In this document: one piece after another, positions 1-12,240 of the stretch
Layout: each line of letters starts with the position of its first letter
Numbering within the stretch: the stretch's first letter is position 1
NCBI RefSeq assembly: GCF_910592395.1
Contig: NC_088326.1
Span: 5,773,001 to 5,837,000 of the forward strand
DNA from: Lineus longissimus
Lineage: Eukaryota; Nemertea; Pilidiophora; Heteronemertea; Lineidae
DNA: 64,000 bases
Reading direction: 5' to 3'
The notes under the pieces: generated by a model
Database searches by the model: none
What the model was told of the DNA's origin: nothing
What the model saw: only the letters and a program-made list of their open reading frames with translations
Position numbers and translations under genes: made by a program

Positions 1-890
1 CCCGTAGGAGATACGAGTACATGTACAGATAGATGAAATTATGAAGAAGTGTTAAATTACATTTAGAAACACAACATACATTTACTTGATGCTTCTGCAA
101 CGTGCACGTAAGTTTTTTTCTGGTAAAACAATATCTAGAGATTATGCTTATCAATTCAAAAAATATAAAACCTTAACGATACTCATAGTATTGCGATGTT
201 GTGCTCTCTTTCTGGTACATTAGTTTCCATCCTATGATACATATGATTAAACAGGATTCTGAAATAACATGTCACTATACTCAAGAATTCATAAAGACTT
301 TGGAACCAATACTACGACATCTTAACTGGCATTAGGTTTCAATATTGACAATAGGGGGCTTTTGCAAGATAATCCGCCTTCAATTCAATGGCGATCACTA
401 CTATTGCCCTGTTGTTGCTTGGTTTTTGTTACAAAATACAAGCCTCAAATAGTGTAACACCTTTAGTATCGATTATCGGACTGATTAGGAAATGGTACGT
501 ATTTTAAAGAGGTTCTAAAATCCCTTTAAGACAGAGAATGCCCGACATCACGCCATTGCACGGGAAATTAAAATCAATGTTGTCTCTTATAGACGAAATG
601 CTCTATATCTCTGAGCTGAATAAGGTATCATTTTGTTCGTCTTGGTAATATCTTTACAATGAATCAATAACATAGCATCTGAGTTCTGGAAACTTTTACC
701 CACCCTTTTGAAAAAAAAAAGATTATTTTTTTAATTTCTGAAGTTCAAGATTCTCAGTCTTTATGAATTCGTTCTATACTTAGACAGACATATTTCAGTG
801 ATGCCACTGCAGCGTGCACATATACACTACAATATGTATGTCTGGAACTAATTACAGCTCCAGTGCGCTGCCTTGCAGATTTTGTATCCA
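1..890. other. Non-coding, nothing recognised
   Basis: AT-rich sequence on both strands with no long ORF, no family signature, and no inverted or tandem repeat that I could pair. Confidence 0.5.
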
Positions 891-1128
891 CCATATCGTC
901 GATGACTTCACAAAGTGACCAATCTGCCATTGTTTTGGTGAATTTGAGATAACAGCGCCATCTGTGTCCTACTACCCATGTCTACTACATACCAATTATC
1001 ATGGTGATATTGAAAGTAGTTTTCATATTAAAATATAGGGCTGTGCGTCCAATCCAGAGTCATTCGATTTTTCATTCTCAAAATAAATATTTTGCTGATT
1101 GACAACTTTGTGAAATCATCGATGATAT
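891..1128. repeat. Hairpin MITE, family 1, copy 1
   Basis: The ends are inverted repeats of roughly 35 bases: left CGTCGATGACTTCACAAAG, and on the opposite strand CATCGATGATTTCACAAAG. The interior (for example GAGATAACAGCGCCATCTG at about 946) recurs at 13808-14098. Short, non-coding and paired-end, so a non-autonomous DNA transposon is the simplest reading. Confidence 0.65.
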
Positions 1129-2212
1129 TTCATGTGTAGAGAAATACTGTCAGAACACAACTTATTCTAAGGTATAAGTTAGCGTGTTGCAAACTAGTGC
1201 AGAATGAGCGTCAAATAGTCAACGTTAAACATTCAATTACAGAATCACCAATATTTTAGTTGTTTGCGACAAAAAAAGGTCGAACAACCTTGTGAACGAA
1301 ATCCGAACTAATAAGCTACTAGGACAACAGTCAAAATGGGTTCATTTGGAAATAATGAACTGACTTCTCTCGCTGCGTACAATAACAACATGGGCCAATG
1401 ACTGTTCTTCAATAAAGAACCAAATTTTATACTGTTGAACGGGCTAAAATAATGCAATCTTCTTGATGCACACTACCACAGTTGATTCGAACTATTCGTG
1501 CTTGTCTTTATTCTGGTGTGACGAAAATGTTAGTGCCCTTATACCACGTCCTTCCCAGAACAACGCACGGTTAGACTATTCCGCTTCTTTCGCTTTGGCA
1601 CAAACAATTCCGATCTACTCCTCTGACTCAAAGTGATATTTTTTCCGCCATGTAATATTTATTATATATAAAAAGTCCATTTTGGGGCTGTGAAAATGTA
1701 TCTCCTATTTCCCGTTCTAATACTTGTAATAAGTCCAACTTATAAACAAATCGTCCTATCAAAACATTGTTGAGAGAGATTCCCGTGATATTTCATTATA
1801 ATTTTAATACCCCAAATCGGTCTTTTGTGGACGTATGAATGCCTCATCAGGATAGAATGTCTGGTGGGCTAATGAATGTCAATTACATGTATTCGCGTTG
1901 AATTTCATTGGTAATGACAGTCCTAGGGTCATAATGTAGCATGATCCGTCGCCTATCAGAGGGTCAGACACAAGGCGGACATTTTCGACCATTTCGACTG
2001 CTACATTCCGCTTTGAAGAGAGCAGAATCGTGCAATCGGAGATATATACATAAATAAAGCCTTAAACGCCATGAAAAGAAAAGAGGCACATCTTCGAACG
2101 TGCGTTGTATAATTCATCACTCCGCCTCTCAATAGTTTCGCCTTCGAAAGGCGCGCATTAAAAGTAAGTGCTACCAGTAAGGTTATAATTATACATGTAA
2201 TATCAAATAAAC
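1129..2212. other. Non-coding, nothing recognised
   Basis: No ORF, RNA gene or paired repeat was found. Composition is AT-rich and matches the surroundings. Confidence 0.45.
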
Positions 2213-3352
2213 TTAAATGACCATTAGCATTATTAAGGGCAATGTTACCCAGCTATCGGTTGCCCAGGCACCTCCTATTCTGACATAGTTCTGATCAACA
2301 AATTGCACAAAAAAAGGAAATATTCGAAATCTGACTGAATCATCGCGCTTTTCCGACGTTGACTCCGATTTGAAACGAATTAGCTCTCCACGCATCGACT
2401 TTTTTCACGTGGAACGATGCACTAGTAAGGCTTTGCCTGGAGCTAGGAACTACCCCTTGACGTCATGGTGCTGGTATCGATTTTTCCGACGTCACGCTGA
2501 TGGCGCTTTATAACCCCGTAACTCATTCTCCAAGCGTCGTCAATGGTTATCATCTTTGCCAAGTCTCACTCGACCTACTGTCTCTGCCACAGTTAGCTCA
2601 CCAGTCACCTCTCCACAATGGGAACAATGGATGACCAACAGATGTCACAATGGACCTATCCAAGTTTGGATAAGCATGCGCGCAATATCACTGCGCGTTC
2701 TGCTTCTTTTCAAAATGTAGGACGAGGGATCGCGAAACGGCTTTTTTCAATCGAATTTTGTCAGAATACGATCCATTCATAAAACTAAAAACAAATCAAA
2801 AAGAGGATTTTCATAACCTGAGCGACGCCGAGGAAGGTCACATACCTGAGATGCGAGAAACCTGCATAAATGCACAAATCCTGTTTGAAGTGAGGCGAAA
2901 AGGCGCGGTGATCAGTCGTGCTGTCACCTGATCACATATCACAGCAACACTGAGCGCCCGTGACAGCGCCATTCATTGTTAAAATTTATATTTTTATTAC
3001 GCATCTGTTTGACACAAATAAACTTCACGGTGTTATGAAAATACTATCACGACATCCTTAAAAGGTGTCTTTATCGAAAAATATCAAGAAGGTCTTTCAA
3101 TCCATGTTATAAGCAGCGCACTATACACACTGGATCAGTGTGTGGACGATCAAAATGTGGCAGAGGGATCGGACTATGTGACAATTTCAGCGGGTGCATG
3201 TAAATTGGACATTATTTGGCCCGGCGCCCGGGAGATTTCCCGTAACTGCGACGATAAATGGAAATGACGTTGCGTCTTAATAGCGGGGTGACGTGAACTC
3301 GGATCTCGGCGTGCACTCACCCGGCGGCAATGGTCTTTCGCGCCAGGACTTG
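2213..3352 (-). repeat. Dispersed repeat 'family A', copy 1 (interrupted)
   Basis: Read on the minus strand, this matches 32101-34560 and 40977-41410. Shared landmarks are AAGTCCTGGCGCG, CGACGCAACGTCATTTCCAT, CATCAGCGTGACGTC, GGCTCCAGG, ATCGTTCCAC and GGAGGTG, then a segment ending in AATGCTAATGGTC. The total without insertions is about 0.4 kb. No long ORF or terminal repeat was identified, so its class is unknown. The copy is split by an insertion at 2523-3238. Confidence 0.7.
2523..3238. mobile_element. 716-bp insertion flanked by an 8-bp duplication
   Basis: CCCGTAAC occurs at 2515-2522 and again at 3239-3246, and the sequence between is absent from the other family A copies (compare about 41085-41100). 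That pattern is a target-site duplication around an insertion. No inverted ends are evident, and the interior has no ORF I recognise. An 8-bp duplication would fit hAT-type elements, but without terminal inverted repeats the class stays open. Confidence 0.55.
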
Positions 3353-5057
3353 TATTGAAAATAACGAATACCGCGTTTTTCTACTATCTAATTAAGAGCT
3401 GAAACAAATTTAAAAAATCATCAAACGGTTCAGAAAAATAGTTTACAGATGGACCAACAGAAGAACAAACATACTGCAATAATAATCCCAAGGGTCCTTT
3501 ACATTGTCAGGTTGTCAGTAACAAATGAACGTATATGATCATCATGTTATACAATTAACTAATTAAAGTCATCAAAAAGAAACGCTTATGTTTGTAAAGT
3601 GTATCTAGGGTGTTTTGGAATACAATTGTCACTAAAATATGACAGGGACATGAAATAAACGACAAACACCAGATGATACCAGACATAAAACCCAAAACAT
3701 ATGATAGCTATATTTTGGTTGTCGTTTTCTTGCAAAGACTATGCGGTAGTAATATCAACCTCTGCCGTAGCGGAAACCTATATACCATATGCGATACAAA
3801 TTGTTTGTTATAGGCAATTTTATAACTGTTTCGACTAATAAATGCAAATGGGGCCTACTAGGAGACACCTTGGTTAACATTCAAAAATGATTTGCTCATT
3901 TTTTTAAAAATGAGCACGTGATTTCTTATTACAAGAACATATTACAGATTTTCAGAACTTGGCGAACACGTTTTACCTGATGTAAACAATCAGATGTACT
4001 GTGTGAACCAAAACCACGATTAGAAGTTTATGATCAGTAGAATAGTAAATGTACATTATGCAAATTAGAAATACGGTAGACATGAATATTCAATTTTGAT
4101 ATTCAAAATGATGAAGAATGGCACATTGGATGGCATATTTTCTGCGGGATTTGTGTAACGCAATAGTGTGACGTTACAATGGGTTCGCCGCGTTGTTGAA
4201 CGAAAGAGCTGCGGTTGTTTTAATTTTACCTGAGTTTAATTCTCAGATGATAATTACTTGATTAGTAATTATAGTAGGCTGCTCACTCGAATGTTTATAT
4301 TTCAAGAGTCAGTCAGTATTAATGCTGGACATTGATGAATGGCTTGTTCCTTTGACAGATATATGCCTACCATTTAATCATACTAATATCTGTCCCGCTG
4401 AACACTCGGTATCTTGCAACCTGGTGGCTTAATCTGCGCAGCATTATTTCATCATGATCTCATTTCTATTCCTCCATTGTTATTCCATTGATCCTTGTAG
4501 GATGTGCTCGCTTGGCCATGATAAATGATAGTTCATTGCAAGTATCGAATTACCCCAAAGGCGATACATGTACTTCCTTGGTAATGTTTGCCGACAGCAC
4601 TGATAAACCGAATCTCTCATCTGTTGTTGAATACAAACCAGTAAATGCAGTAGACCAGACCCCTCTAGCTGTGTCCTGAAGCCATATTTTTCTCCATTCT
4701 TATCTTGGGCATTGACGTCAACTCACTCCATGTATACTTAAACAAGCATACAGAGCAGCCCGGCATACATTCGCGTGACCTCAAGAGCTGTTCCTAACTG
4801 CGCGAATGTGCTTGTTCTTTTCTAGCACCAGAACAATATTTTACCAAATTCCCTTGTCAAAGCTTGTGGACATCACGTTGTGTATACTGTGCTAAGATCG
4901 CACGTCAATGCATAGTAATATATTCTAATCTAGCGGCCTGACATTATAACAGCCCATGCGCAGAGCCCACCGTTATTTAGGAAATATCCCTGGGAATGCG
5001 ATGTGCAACGGGAGGAGACGTCATCTCTGGTCTACTGCACAATACACAATTTGATAT
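3353..5057. other. Non-coding; 3' flank of the glutamate-receptor-like gene
   Basis: No coding exon, RNA gene or repeat could be paired here. I searched the minus strand for a further downstream exon of the receptor-like gene (an M4 or tail exon) and saw none. Confidence 0.4.
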
Positions 5058-8000
5058 CTACTGGATGGTGAAAATAAAAACCACAAACGTTGGTATAAGA
5101 GTCCAAACCGAGGCTAATATGGCGAAACTTCCGCTTACCCGTAGGCTCCGTGCAGGAGTATCAAATGAATAACTTTCACACGCTTTGTCTTTTGGCACTT
5201 TGTACCACTTATCAACAATCTCTTGTAGTTTTCCATCCACCCTCATTGCGTTCAAAGCATCATTAAATTTACCAACTAGACTGGATCCCTTTTGAAACGC
5301 AAGCGCATAACCCTGGCTGTTTAAATTCCCTGATAATACAAGGTTACAGGGCTGCCGAGCAGCGTAATAGTCTCCGAAATTGTAATCCGTGAACAACACG
5401 TATTTGCCCTGCCATCTCCGGACGGTCTCGATGCCTTCTTTGACCGTCATCACGTAGGGGGACGGCACACCCATCTTGGAAATGATCCGGCTTTGGATTT
5501 TTTCAATATCTTTGTTACCCTTCTTCTTGAAGAAGGCTTGGGTTGGACTCCATTGGACATAGCCAGGGGTTATATCCGGGTTGTTCGCGATGTCGCTAAG
5601 CGTCTTGTTGAAAGGAGGTTCTTGGCTATTCTCTTCTCTGAAATTATGAAGAAAATGAAGTCAGTGGCTCTAGTGGCTCAGTAGCTCAGTGGCTCTAGAT
5701 CTCGGAACTAATTTAAAAACAATTTTGCATTTGGTTTATGGTGTAAATGAAATTCGAAATGGACATTTCATGACATGACGTTAAAAGCCATGCGTAGATG
5801 CCGTTCGTGTTATGGTTTCTGGGGATGAGGATGAAACAAAACAAGTCGTTTCTTTGGTAAAAGTCAGCAGACAGATGAAATATTGATAATATCAAGTATC
5901 AAAGGTGTTCACCATCTACTTCTTAGTTATGGGTTCCCTTAATCAGATGGCGCCGTGGTTGAAACCATCATGAAATATAGCCATCATGGCCCATTTATTC
6001 CACCTTCTACATGGGAAAGTAGCCCGCCTAACGATACTTTCCACTTGGTTTGAGTATTTGGCTTGCCCTTGAATATGCAGGAGGCACAACTAATCAGTGT
6101 TTTACGTCTCGTTCTGAGCAAGACAGACACATGTACAAGGATAGAGGCAAAACAGCGGAAGATCATTTAAATGCTTGCAAAAGCCCTTTTAACGATGAAC
6201 CACTTAACGTTTTACATTTACTAGAGGAAAACCCTTTCTTTTAGCATGGAGGTAATGTTCCTTGCTTTTAGTACATATTTAGTTAATATTCAACTGTTCC
6301 TTCAAGGGCGGAATCCAAGACCCCTCGACAATGAACACGGTGCTCTTGCAAGCGAGCCACTGATATCCCTTCCGTTTGTCTTATCTGATCATGGGAAGCC
6401 ATACTTTGGAGGAGGTTTGATTTTGATGTTTATGTTTTCTTCCTGTCTACTGATTCTGCACAGAACGACTGGGCAACCAAGAGTAGCCCGAGGTAAAATA
6501 CAATAATTTCCGAATGATTCTTCATATCTCAGAGCATGGACGATGCAGACTGTTGTTCATGTATTATAGGGTGGCCCAGAAAACATTTCCCTCACACAAT
6601 GGATACACAATCGAATTCTGTTGTGCAAGGGAAACGTTTACTGGGCCAGCCTGTATATCATTTGTAAGCAAAGGGTAGTTTTGGGCTGGATACTCGAACA
6701 CGTCGAAGCAGAAACAGACCATGGGAGACACAGATGCTAGCCGATATTCGCCCAAGTCAAACTTTTAAAGTCACCAGTACCAAGAAACGTGAACACCAAG
6801 GTAATAGTATTTAAGAAAATGTTACCGCGCCGGGAGGAAAAGTATTGTAGTCTTCCGCTGAAACCTTCTAAGCCCGAGTTCTAAGACGTCTGTTAATCTA
6901 CTTTCGAAGAACCTGAACTATTAGTTAAAATATCACGTGTCCGTATGGTTACCACTCACGTCTTAGTATATATACATTGCCAATACAACTAGTATCTGCA
7001 CCAATCTCGATAAGCTTACAGTGGTATTAGCTTCCTTTCAGGGTTAGACAAAACCATCGTCACTGACCTGTACATCACAGCAGTTAGTCCACCGGAGATG
7101 AAGAAATCCCCGAAGTCGACCACTTCTTTCGTGTCATCTGTTGGAACAATTGCGGCGGCGGCAACATGAACTTGCTGAAAAGATGGATAGAGTCGTGAAG
7201 AATGAATCAACAGGATTACCCTTAGTGGCCGCCACCACGGGAAAACTATGCTAGGCCCCAGCGGCTATTTCGTAATAGCTAGAAATTATCCACTCGTGCG
7301 CTTGGCGTCGTTTGAAGATACATGTACTTTTGTTCTCCACCAATCACGCCAGAGGGTATTTTGCGTTACTAATTACACACTGGGAACGAGTGAAGTGTCC
7401 TGCACATGAGCGCATCGGGTAAACGAAAAAGTGGAATGTCATAGTCTCACGGTTTTGACAGAGATATAAAAAAAGACAGAAAATGTATGACAAAAAAATA
7501 TCCAAATCACATCGTCGTGTTTTAATCAAACAAGATTCAAATGCTAAAGGGGTGCGCCGTTCGTGATTACTTGTGGTCCAGTTAAATAGAAATCCACTAC
7601 TACACAATGCCGTAATGCAGATATTGTGAATACAAATTTGTTGAAACCTTGTACTCATAGTATTTGTATATCTGTCTACACAACGGCAATGTTGAAATTT
7701 ATATTTAGCACGTATTTCTGCAATTGAACATTTTGAAATTCAATTACAAATTAAAAATTTTGAGAGAACGGCGTAAGGTTGGGCCTAAATGTGCTCAATT
7801 TGATTGATAAAAAAGTCAGTCCTAAAACAGAGGAATGAACTTCAAACAATCTGATATGTCATGGCGCAGCATTTCGTTCCAAGACGTTACGTTAGCTCTT
7901 AACATAACAAACTTGACTACGTGGCTGTGTGAAACAATGTTTGCTGTCAACGACTGCCACAATTGAAACCGAGAACTCGAAACGCCATATTCCTTTATTT

Positions 8001-10384
8001 CAGCATCCCACATATACATTTATCGCGCTTATACCAATTCGCCAATTACATCTCCTTCTTCGCCGATGTCCGCAAGTAGAAATTTATCCACCCCACGTGA
8101 GGCGTCTGCTAGGACTCGTATAAATTGTGCGAACCGAGGTAATAGAATTCGACAATCCTGCGGAACGAACCCCCATTTTCCCACTTATTTTCTGCTCAAC
8201 TGCAAGCTTTGATCACTTGGTGACATTCGGTATGCCAGTGGGCGCCCTCCACGGCGGGGTTCCATTTTTATGATATCGGCGTCCTCCATCGCGGGCACCA
8301 TTTCTCTAATGATATACGCAGTACAAGCGCCCCCTACAGACGAGCTCGAAAACAAACCCAAATCTGAAAAAGGGGGTCGGACCGTTTAAAAGTTTATAAC
8401 GAGATTGTAGCTTTACTTTGATGCCATTCCTGCCTTAGCTTTTGCTACACATCGAGTTTGATGACGTCGATAAATACCTCATCTATCAGCATGCGGATCA
8501 TTCCGTTCCAATTGCCATTGTTGTCTTTGTTGCCGTATTTCCCATCATTTGACGTCACGATCTCGAAAGGCTGATCGATCTCTTTTCGTGACGTCATTTC
8601 GTTCAGCAGATCGACGATGAAGCCTCGGTATCGGTCGTTGCCCATTTTTTTCCAGAAGTCATCTTCCATGTCAAGGAACGGCGGCTCCTAAAGAGAAAAC
8701 AGTATGCAAACTGGCTGCTCAAGAGGTAGCCAAATACCATTAGGCCCCGCGTGGTGACGCTGAGGCGGCTGCTGCCAGTGGCCTAATTCTGAACAATTTT
8801 ATTTTTGTAATCCTTGACCAGAATTTTGGAAAAGAAGGATCTCCGGCTAGGAATAAGTTTAAGTGTTTTTTGACGACGCCAAAAAATTAAAACAGTTGTT
8901 TTTTTATACGAGTTGTCTGTTTCAGTCATGAATTACACACATTTGATTGTTATTATGGACAAGCAGATCTAATTCAATAAAATATTCCATGTTTGAAAAT
9001 CGACGACCAACTTCTGCTATATACGTTGTCCCTACGCTCCCACCAGGTGGCCAGTGTGTAACGTAACCACTATTGACCAGTTCCGGGCCACTCTCTGTTA
9101 TGTAATCAAGTGAGTGGTTTAGTCACTCTCCCCAAGAGGCAAAGTTAAACAGGTTAAAGTGACAAAAAATGCTTCAGTGATAAGAGACATAGAGATATTG
9201 ACATGAGGGTCAGTTTTCCTTTTTGCACTACCTGCAAAAGAATGACTATTTCTAGTGAAAACCAATACTGCAGCCTATGTACAGTACAGCTATACTTTCT
9301 GGTACATTAGGATTTTGTTATAGGTAAATACCCATCAACAATGAATTCAATTTTGAATTTAGTATTTTGTGACAGCAATATTGCAGGATTCCATGCACCT
9401 CAGAATTTTTAGCCGCTTATCTCTTCCCTGTCTGCCATTTTTGCAGCGAGTCACATGACACGGCAACAATTCTGATTCGACAAATGAATAATGTGACTTG
9501 ATACTTCTTGCGATAAGGTCATGTGTATCAATTTTTCAACAGGGAAAATAGGCAGGTTGAGATCGGGGACTTATCAGGGGTCCTTATACGTATACAGATA
9601 GAAATGTGTAGAAATTTCGTCCTCTTTCTACAGAGTGTATCCATATACGTAACAGGATATTTGACAAGTCCCTGTTCTCAACCTCCCTATTAGCCCATTA
9701 TCTAAGATTTACCCAGCGCGAAATCCATATAAGATTCTTAGTTTAGACCTTATTTTCAGCTTTGTACATGTACGTGTACAATCTTTACAATCTTCTTACA
9801 GTTTTGTTACGAATGTACCTGCATAACATCCTGAGGAAATCAGGGCTTTAATGTTCGCTTCTCCGGCCCTGAGACATTCCCCCACATCATTTCATCGGTA
9901 CGGACGTACATCACCTTTGAGTCAGCATTGAGATTAAACTATCAACCTTGGTTCTAGTACCGTACTTCTCTGATTTGTATGAAGAATGAAAGCCGCACTG
10001 AGAACTCTCAGAATCGAGGCTGCAGTGCGCACCTCGAAGGAGACAGTGCTCTCTGTTTGTCGGCATGATCGATCAAAAATACTTCCAGACACAATCTGTT
10101 TTGCCATTGGTACCGTCATATTTACTGGAGGTAAAGTTTGTTGAAATAAGCGGAAGAATAAATTAACTCCTGATAACGGTCCCCTCACTGCTATGTCACC
10201 ACATTCTACACATAATTGTATCATACAGATGAGTGTATTTGCGTAATACCAATCTCTCTACAAATTGTTGTATAAATTACACGACTTACCACGACTGATG
10301 TTATCAATAGTTTTGGCTTGGGAGATGACGATGGAGTAGGTGTCGGGGACGGGGTTGTATCAACGGACGCTGACTTCACAAGAC
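5058..10384 (-). CDS. Ionotropic glutamate receptor-like ligand-binding protein (5' partial, 4 exons seen)
   Basis: Minus-strand exons are 10290-10384, 8478-8687, 7068-7174 and 5058-5637, each with AG/GT borders and compatible phases. Exon 1 is a Ser/Thr/Pro stalk (TTPSPTPTPSSSPKPK) running into KLLITSVV. Exon 2 is S1: EPPFLD, GNDRYRGFIVDLLNEM, DGKYG, NGNWNGM. Exon 3 is VVDFGDFFISGGL. Exon 4 is S2: SPTQAFF, then QPCNLVLSGNLNSQGYALAF, KGSSL, KWYK and C, followed by a hydrophobic tail of about 22 residues ending at the stop. Exon 3 ends in phase 2 (AG) and exon 4 begins with the completing A, so S1 joins S2 directly at ...VMYR-EEN. The M1, pore and M3 segments expected there are not visible in the 1430-bp intron. 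The S1 residues that normally bind the amino-acid carboxylate (the Arg before VVDF) are replaced by Thr. It may be an anchored, channel-less binding protein, or a channel gene whose pore exon is lost or missed. A strong donor-like CGG/GTAAGC at 5139 could remove the tail. The N-terminus, and whether an ATD exists, are unknown. Confidence 0.8.
6564..6657. repeat. Small hairpin MITE in the receptor-like gene intron
   Basis: Left end ATAGGGTGGCCCAG is inverted at the right end as CTGGGCCAGCCTGTAT. The arms continue through AAACATTTCCC and GGGAAACGTTT to a short loop. About 94 bp and non-coding. The ends resemble other 'ACAGGGTGNCCC' termini at 10776, 35305, 42128 and 52702. Confidence 0.6.
9547..9691. 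repeat. Hairpin MITE in the receptor-like gene intron
   Basis: Inverted arms of roughly 60 bases: left AATAGGCAGGTTGAGATC then GGGGACTTATCA, right TCAACCTCCCTATT preceded by TGACAAGTCCC. A possible TA duplication lies at both ends. It sits between exons 1 and 2 of the receptor-like gene. Confidence 0.6.
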
Positions 10385-11574
10385 CTGAAACGGGATACCA
10401 TAGAATACATCAATGAACAAGATGTCAAGCTCACCATGCGTGTCGTTTGAAGTACATTACACGTACATTACACGTAGCATGTCACCGACATTGTTGGTCG
10501 CGCAGATCCCGGAACCCACCGATAGCTGTTGCCAGCAAAAAAACAGCGAGTGGAAATTTGAATCACCATTGAGATTTTATCTAATTGATTAGAATGGGAT
10601 GTCTCTTGACACGTTTCATTGCCGTAACAGCCCTAGGTGAAGAGTAGGGGTAAATACTGATAGCATTGATAACGATTTTGTGGTCGAAAGATTGTTAACT
10701 TTGACAGGCAGTGAAGTTTACTAACACTAATATGAGCTAATGATATGATAGTCCAACGACGTCTATTATAATATACAGGGTAGTCTAGAAAAAAACGCAA
10801 TCAGATACATCCACTACCATGGAGTTAGAACAATTGATACCAGTTGATGGGGAATCTTTCTACAAAACGAATGGTACCAAGATTGTCCGATTCGGTTTAT
10901 TGTAGAGCTGTTTTTTTGAAGCAAGGTTGGAGTCAATTGGCCAGGTTCAATGCAGAAAAACAGAACACTTCTGTTGTAGGTTACCAAAACGTTGGTGGTG
11001 TGCTGAGGCCTGGCCATGCTAACACGACCTTTACTCAGTTGCAAATGGTCACTAGGAACCTTGTCGACATTATCTCATATCAGAATTATTACCTAACATT
11101 TAATCCACCTACTTACTAAGTTCAATTTACCGGCCCAGTTCGATTTTTCCTTTGCGCGAATGAAGTTCTATGCTTCACAAAATAGACTCTAAAACAAAAA
11201 ACTACTGAACCAAATCGGGCGATCTTGGTATTATTTCTCTCCTAGAGAGATTACCCATCCAGTGATATTAATGGTTTTAACCCCCTAGTCTTTACAAGTT
11301 GTATATCTGATAAAGGGACGCACATTCTAAAGAATCTAGAATTTCTGCAGATTTGAATTCCAAAAACGCTAAAAACTGTAAATCCAACCATGAAACTCGT
11401 ATATAACGGGAGACACGAGAAAAATATTCGAAATTTACGCTTTTATCCCAAATTTCCTCATAAGCAGGCATGCGATGTCAATAACTTGACCACGACTGCC
11501 ACAGTTCTATAGCTTAAGCCATTGTTTATAAGAATTTAACATTGGACGTTATTTGTGCAAAGCAGGTGTTTATG
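10385..11574. other. Non-coding; possible single transposon terminus
   Basis: ATATACAGGGTAGTCTAGAA at about 10775 resembles the terminal motif of the small hairpin elements elsewhere in the window, but no partner end was found. ORFs of 76 and 91 codons on opposite strands at 10814-11119 are in a decayed context with no recognised family. I saw no convincing upstream exon of the receptor-like gene. Confidence 0.35.
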
Positions 11575-12240
11575 ACACGATATCATGGTTATTCGAAAAC
11601 TATGGATTACGAAACTATGGATTGGACTGGGAAAGTCTGGACTGACAGTCATCGCTCTCCGCCGCTCGTGTGCTGTCAACATTCTGATATCCTTGTGGGA
11701 ATTTGGAGCTGAGAATATTGTGTTAATGTTGGTAGTTGGGGACAGGGTCCTTGGGCAAGACACTTGCCATGCAGAAGGGTCACTAAGTGTAAGGTGTGGA
11801 TCCTTGGACAAGACACTTGGCAGAAGGGTCACAACGGTAGTGGTGTGAATCCTTGGGTAAGGCACTTGGCATGCAGAAGGGTCACCAAGTGTGAGGTGTA
11901 GGTCCTTGGGCAAGGCACTTGGCAGAAAGGTCACGAAATGTGAGGTGTGGATCTTGTACTAAAAACAACTTTATTGAACAGAAAAGAAATGGCAAGAAAG
12001 GCCAACCGACAACTGTATAATGGACAACCGACGGGGTATTGGCTTTCTGCCCTGAATAAAGTCTTCCTGCCCTGCGCATTGCCACTCGATCGATAGGCTC
12101 AAAGGTCATTGTACATGTACGTTGGGACAGGGCACCAGCTCATTAATTCTAGGCGATCTAGAGTGATGACTGTCAGTCCAGACTTTCCCAGTGGCATCCA
12201 TAGTTTTGTAATCCATAGTTTTCCAAAACCCCGATATCAT
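11575..12240. repeat. Inverted arms enclosing a minisatellite
   Basis: About 80-bp arms at 11575-11660 and 12155-12240 are inverted copies (AAACTATGGATTAC, then GGGAAAGTCTGGACTGACAG). Between them, 11740-11960 holds about four degenerate units of roughly 50 bp with the core CCTTGGGCAAGRCACTTGGC and GCAGAAGGGTCAC. The core resembles the CTTGGGCAAGGCACTT box seen in many marine-invertebrate tRNA-derived SINEs (recollection). A non-autonomous element with internal tandem repeats is the likely class. Confidence 0.6.

Noticed and set aside
6246-6506. 86-codon plus-strand ORF with hydrophobic stretches in the receptor-like gene intron
   Set aside because: Checked as a possible channel segment, but it is on the wrong strand and has no M1, pore or M3 features.
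10814-11119. Opposing ORFs near an ACAGGGT-type terminus as a transposase
   Set aside because: Neither frame shows catalytic or DNA-binding motifs, and no second terminus was found.
11740-11960. CRISPR-like array
   Set aside because: Units are contiguous and degenerate without unique spacers, and the genome is clearly animal. It is a minisatellite.
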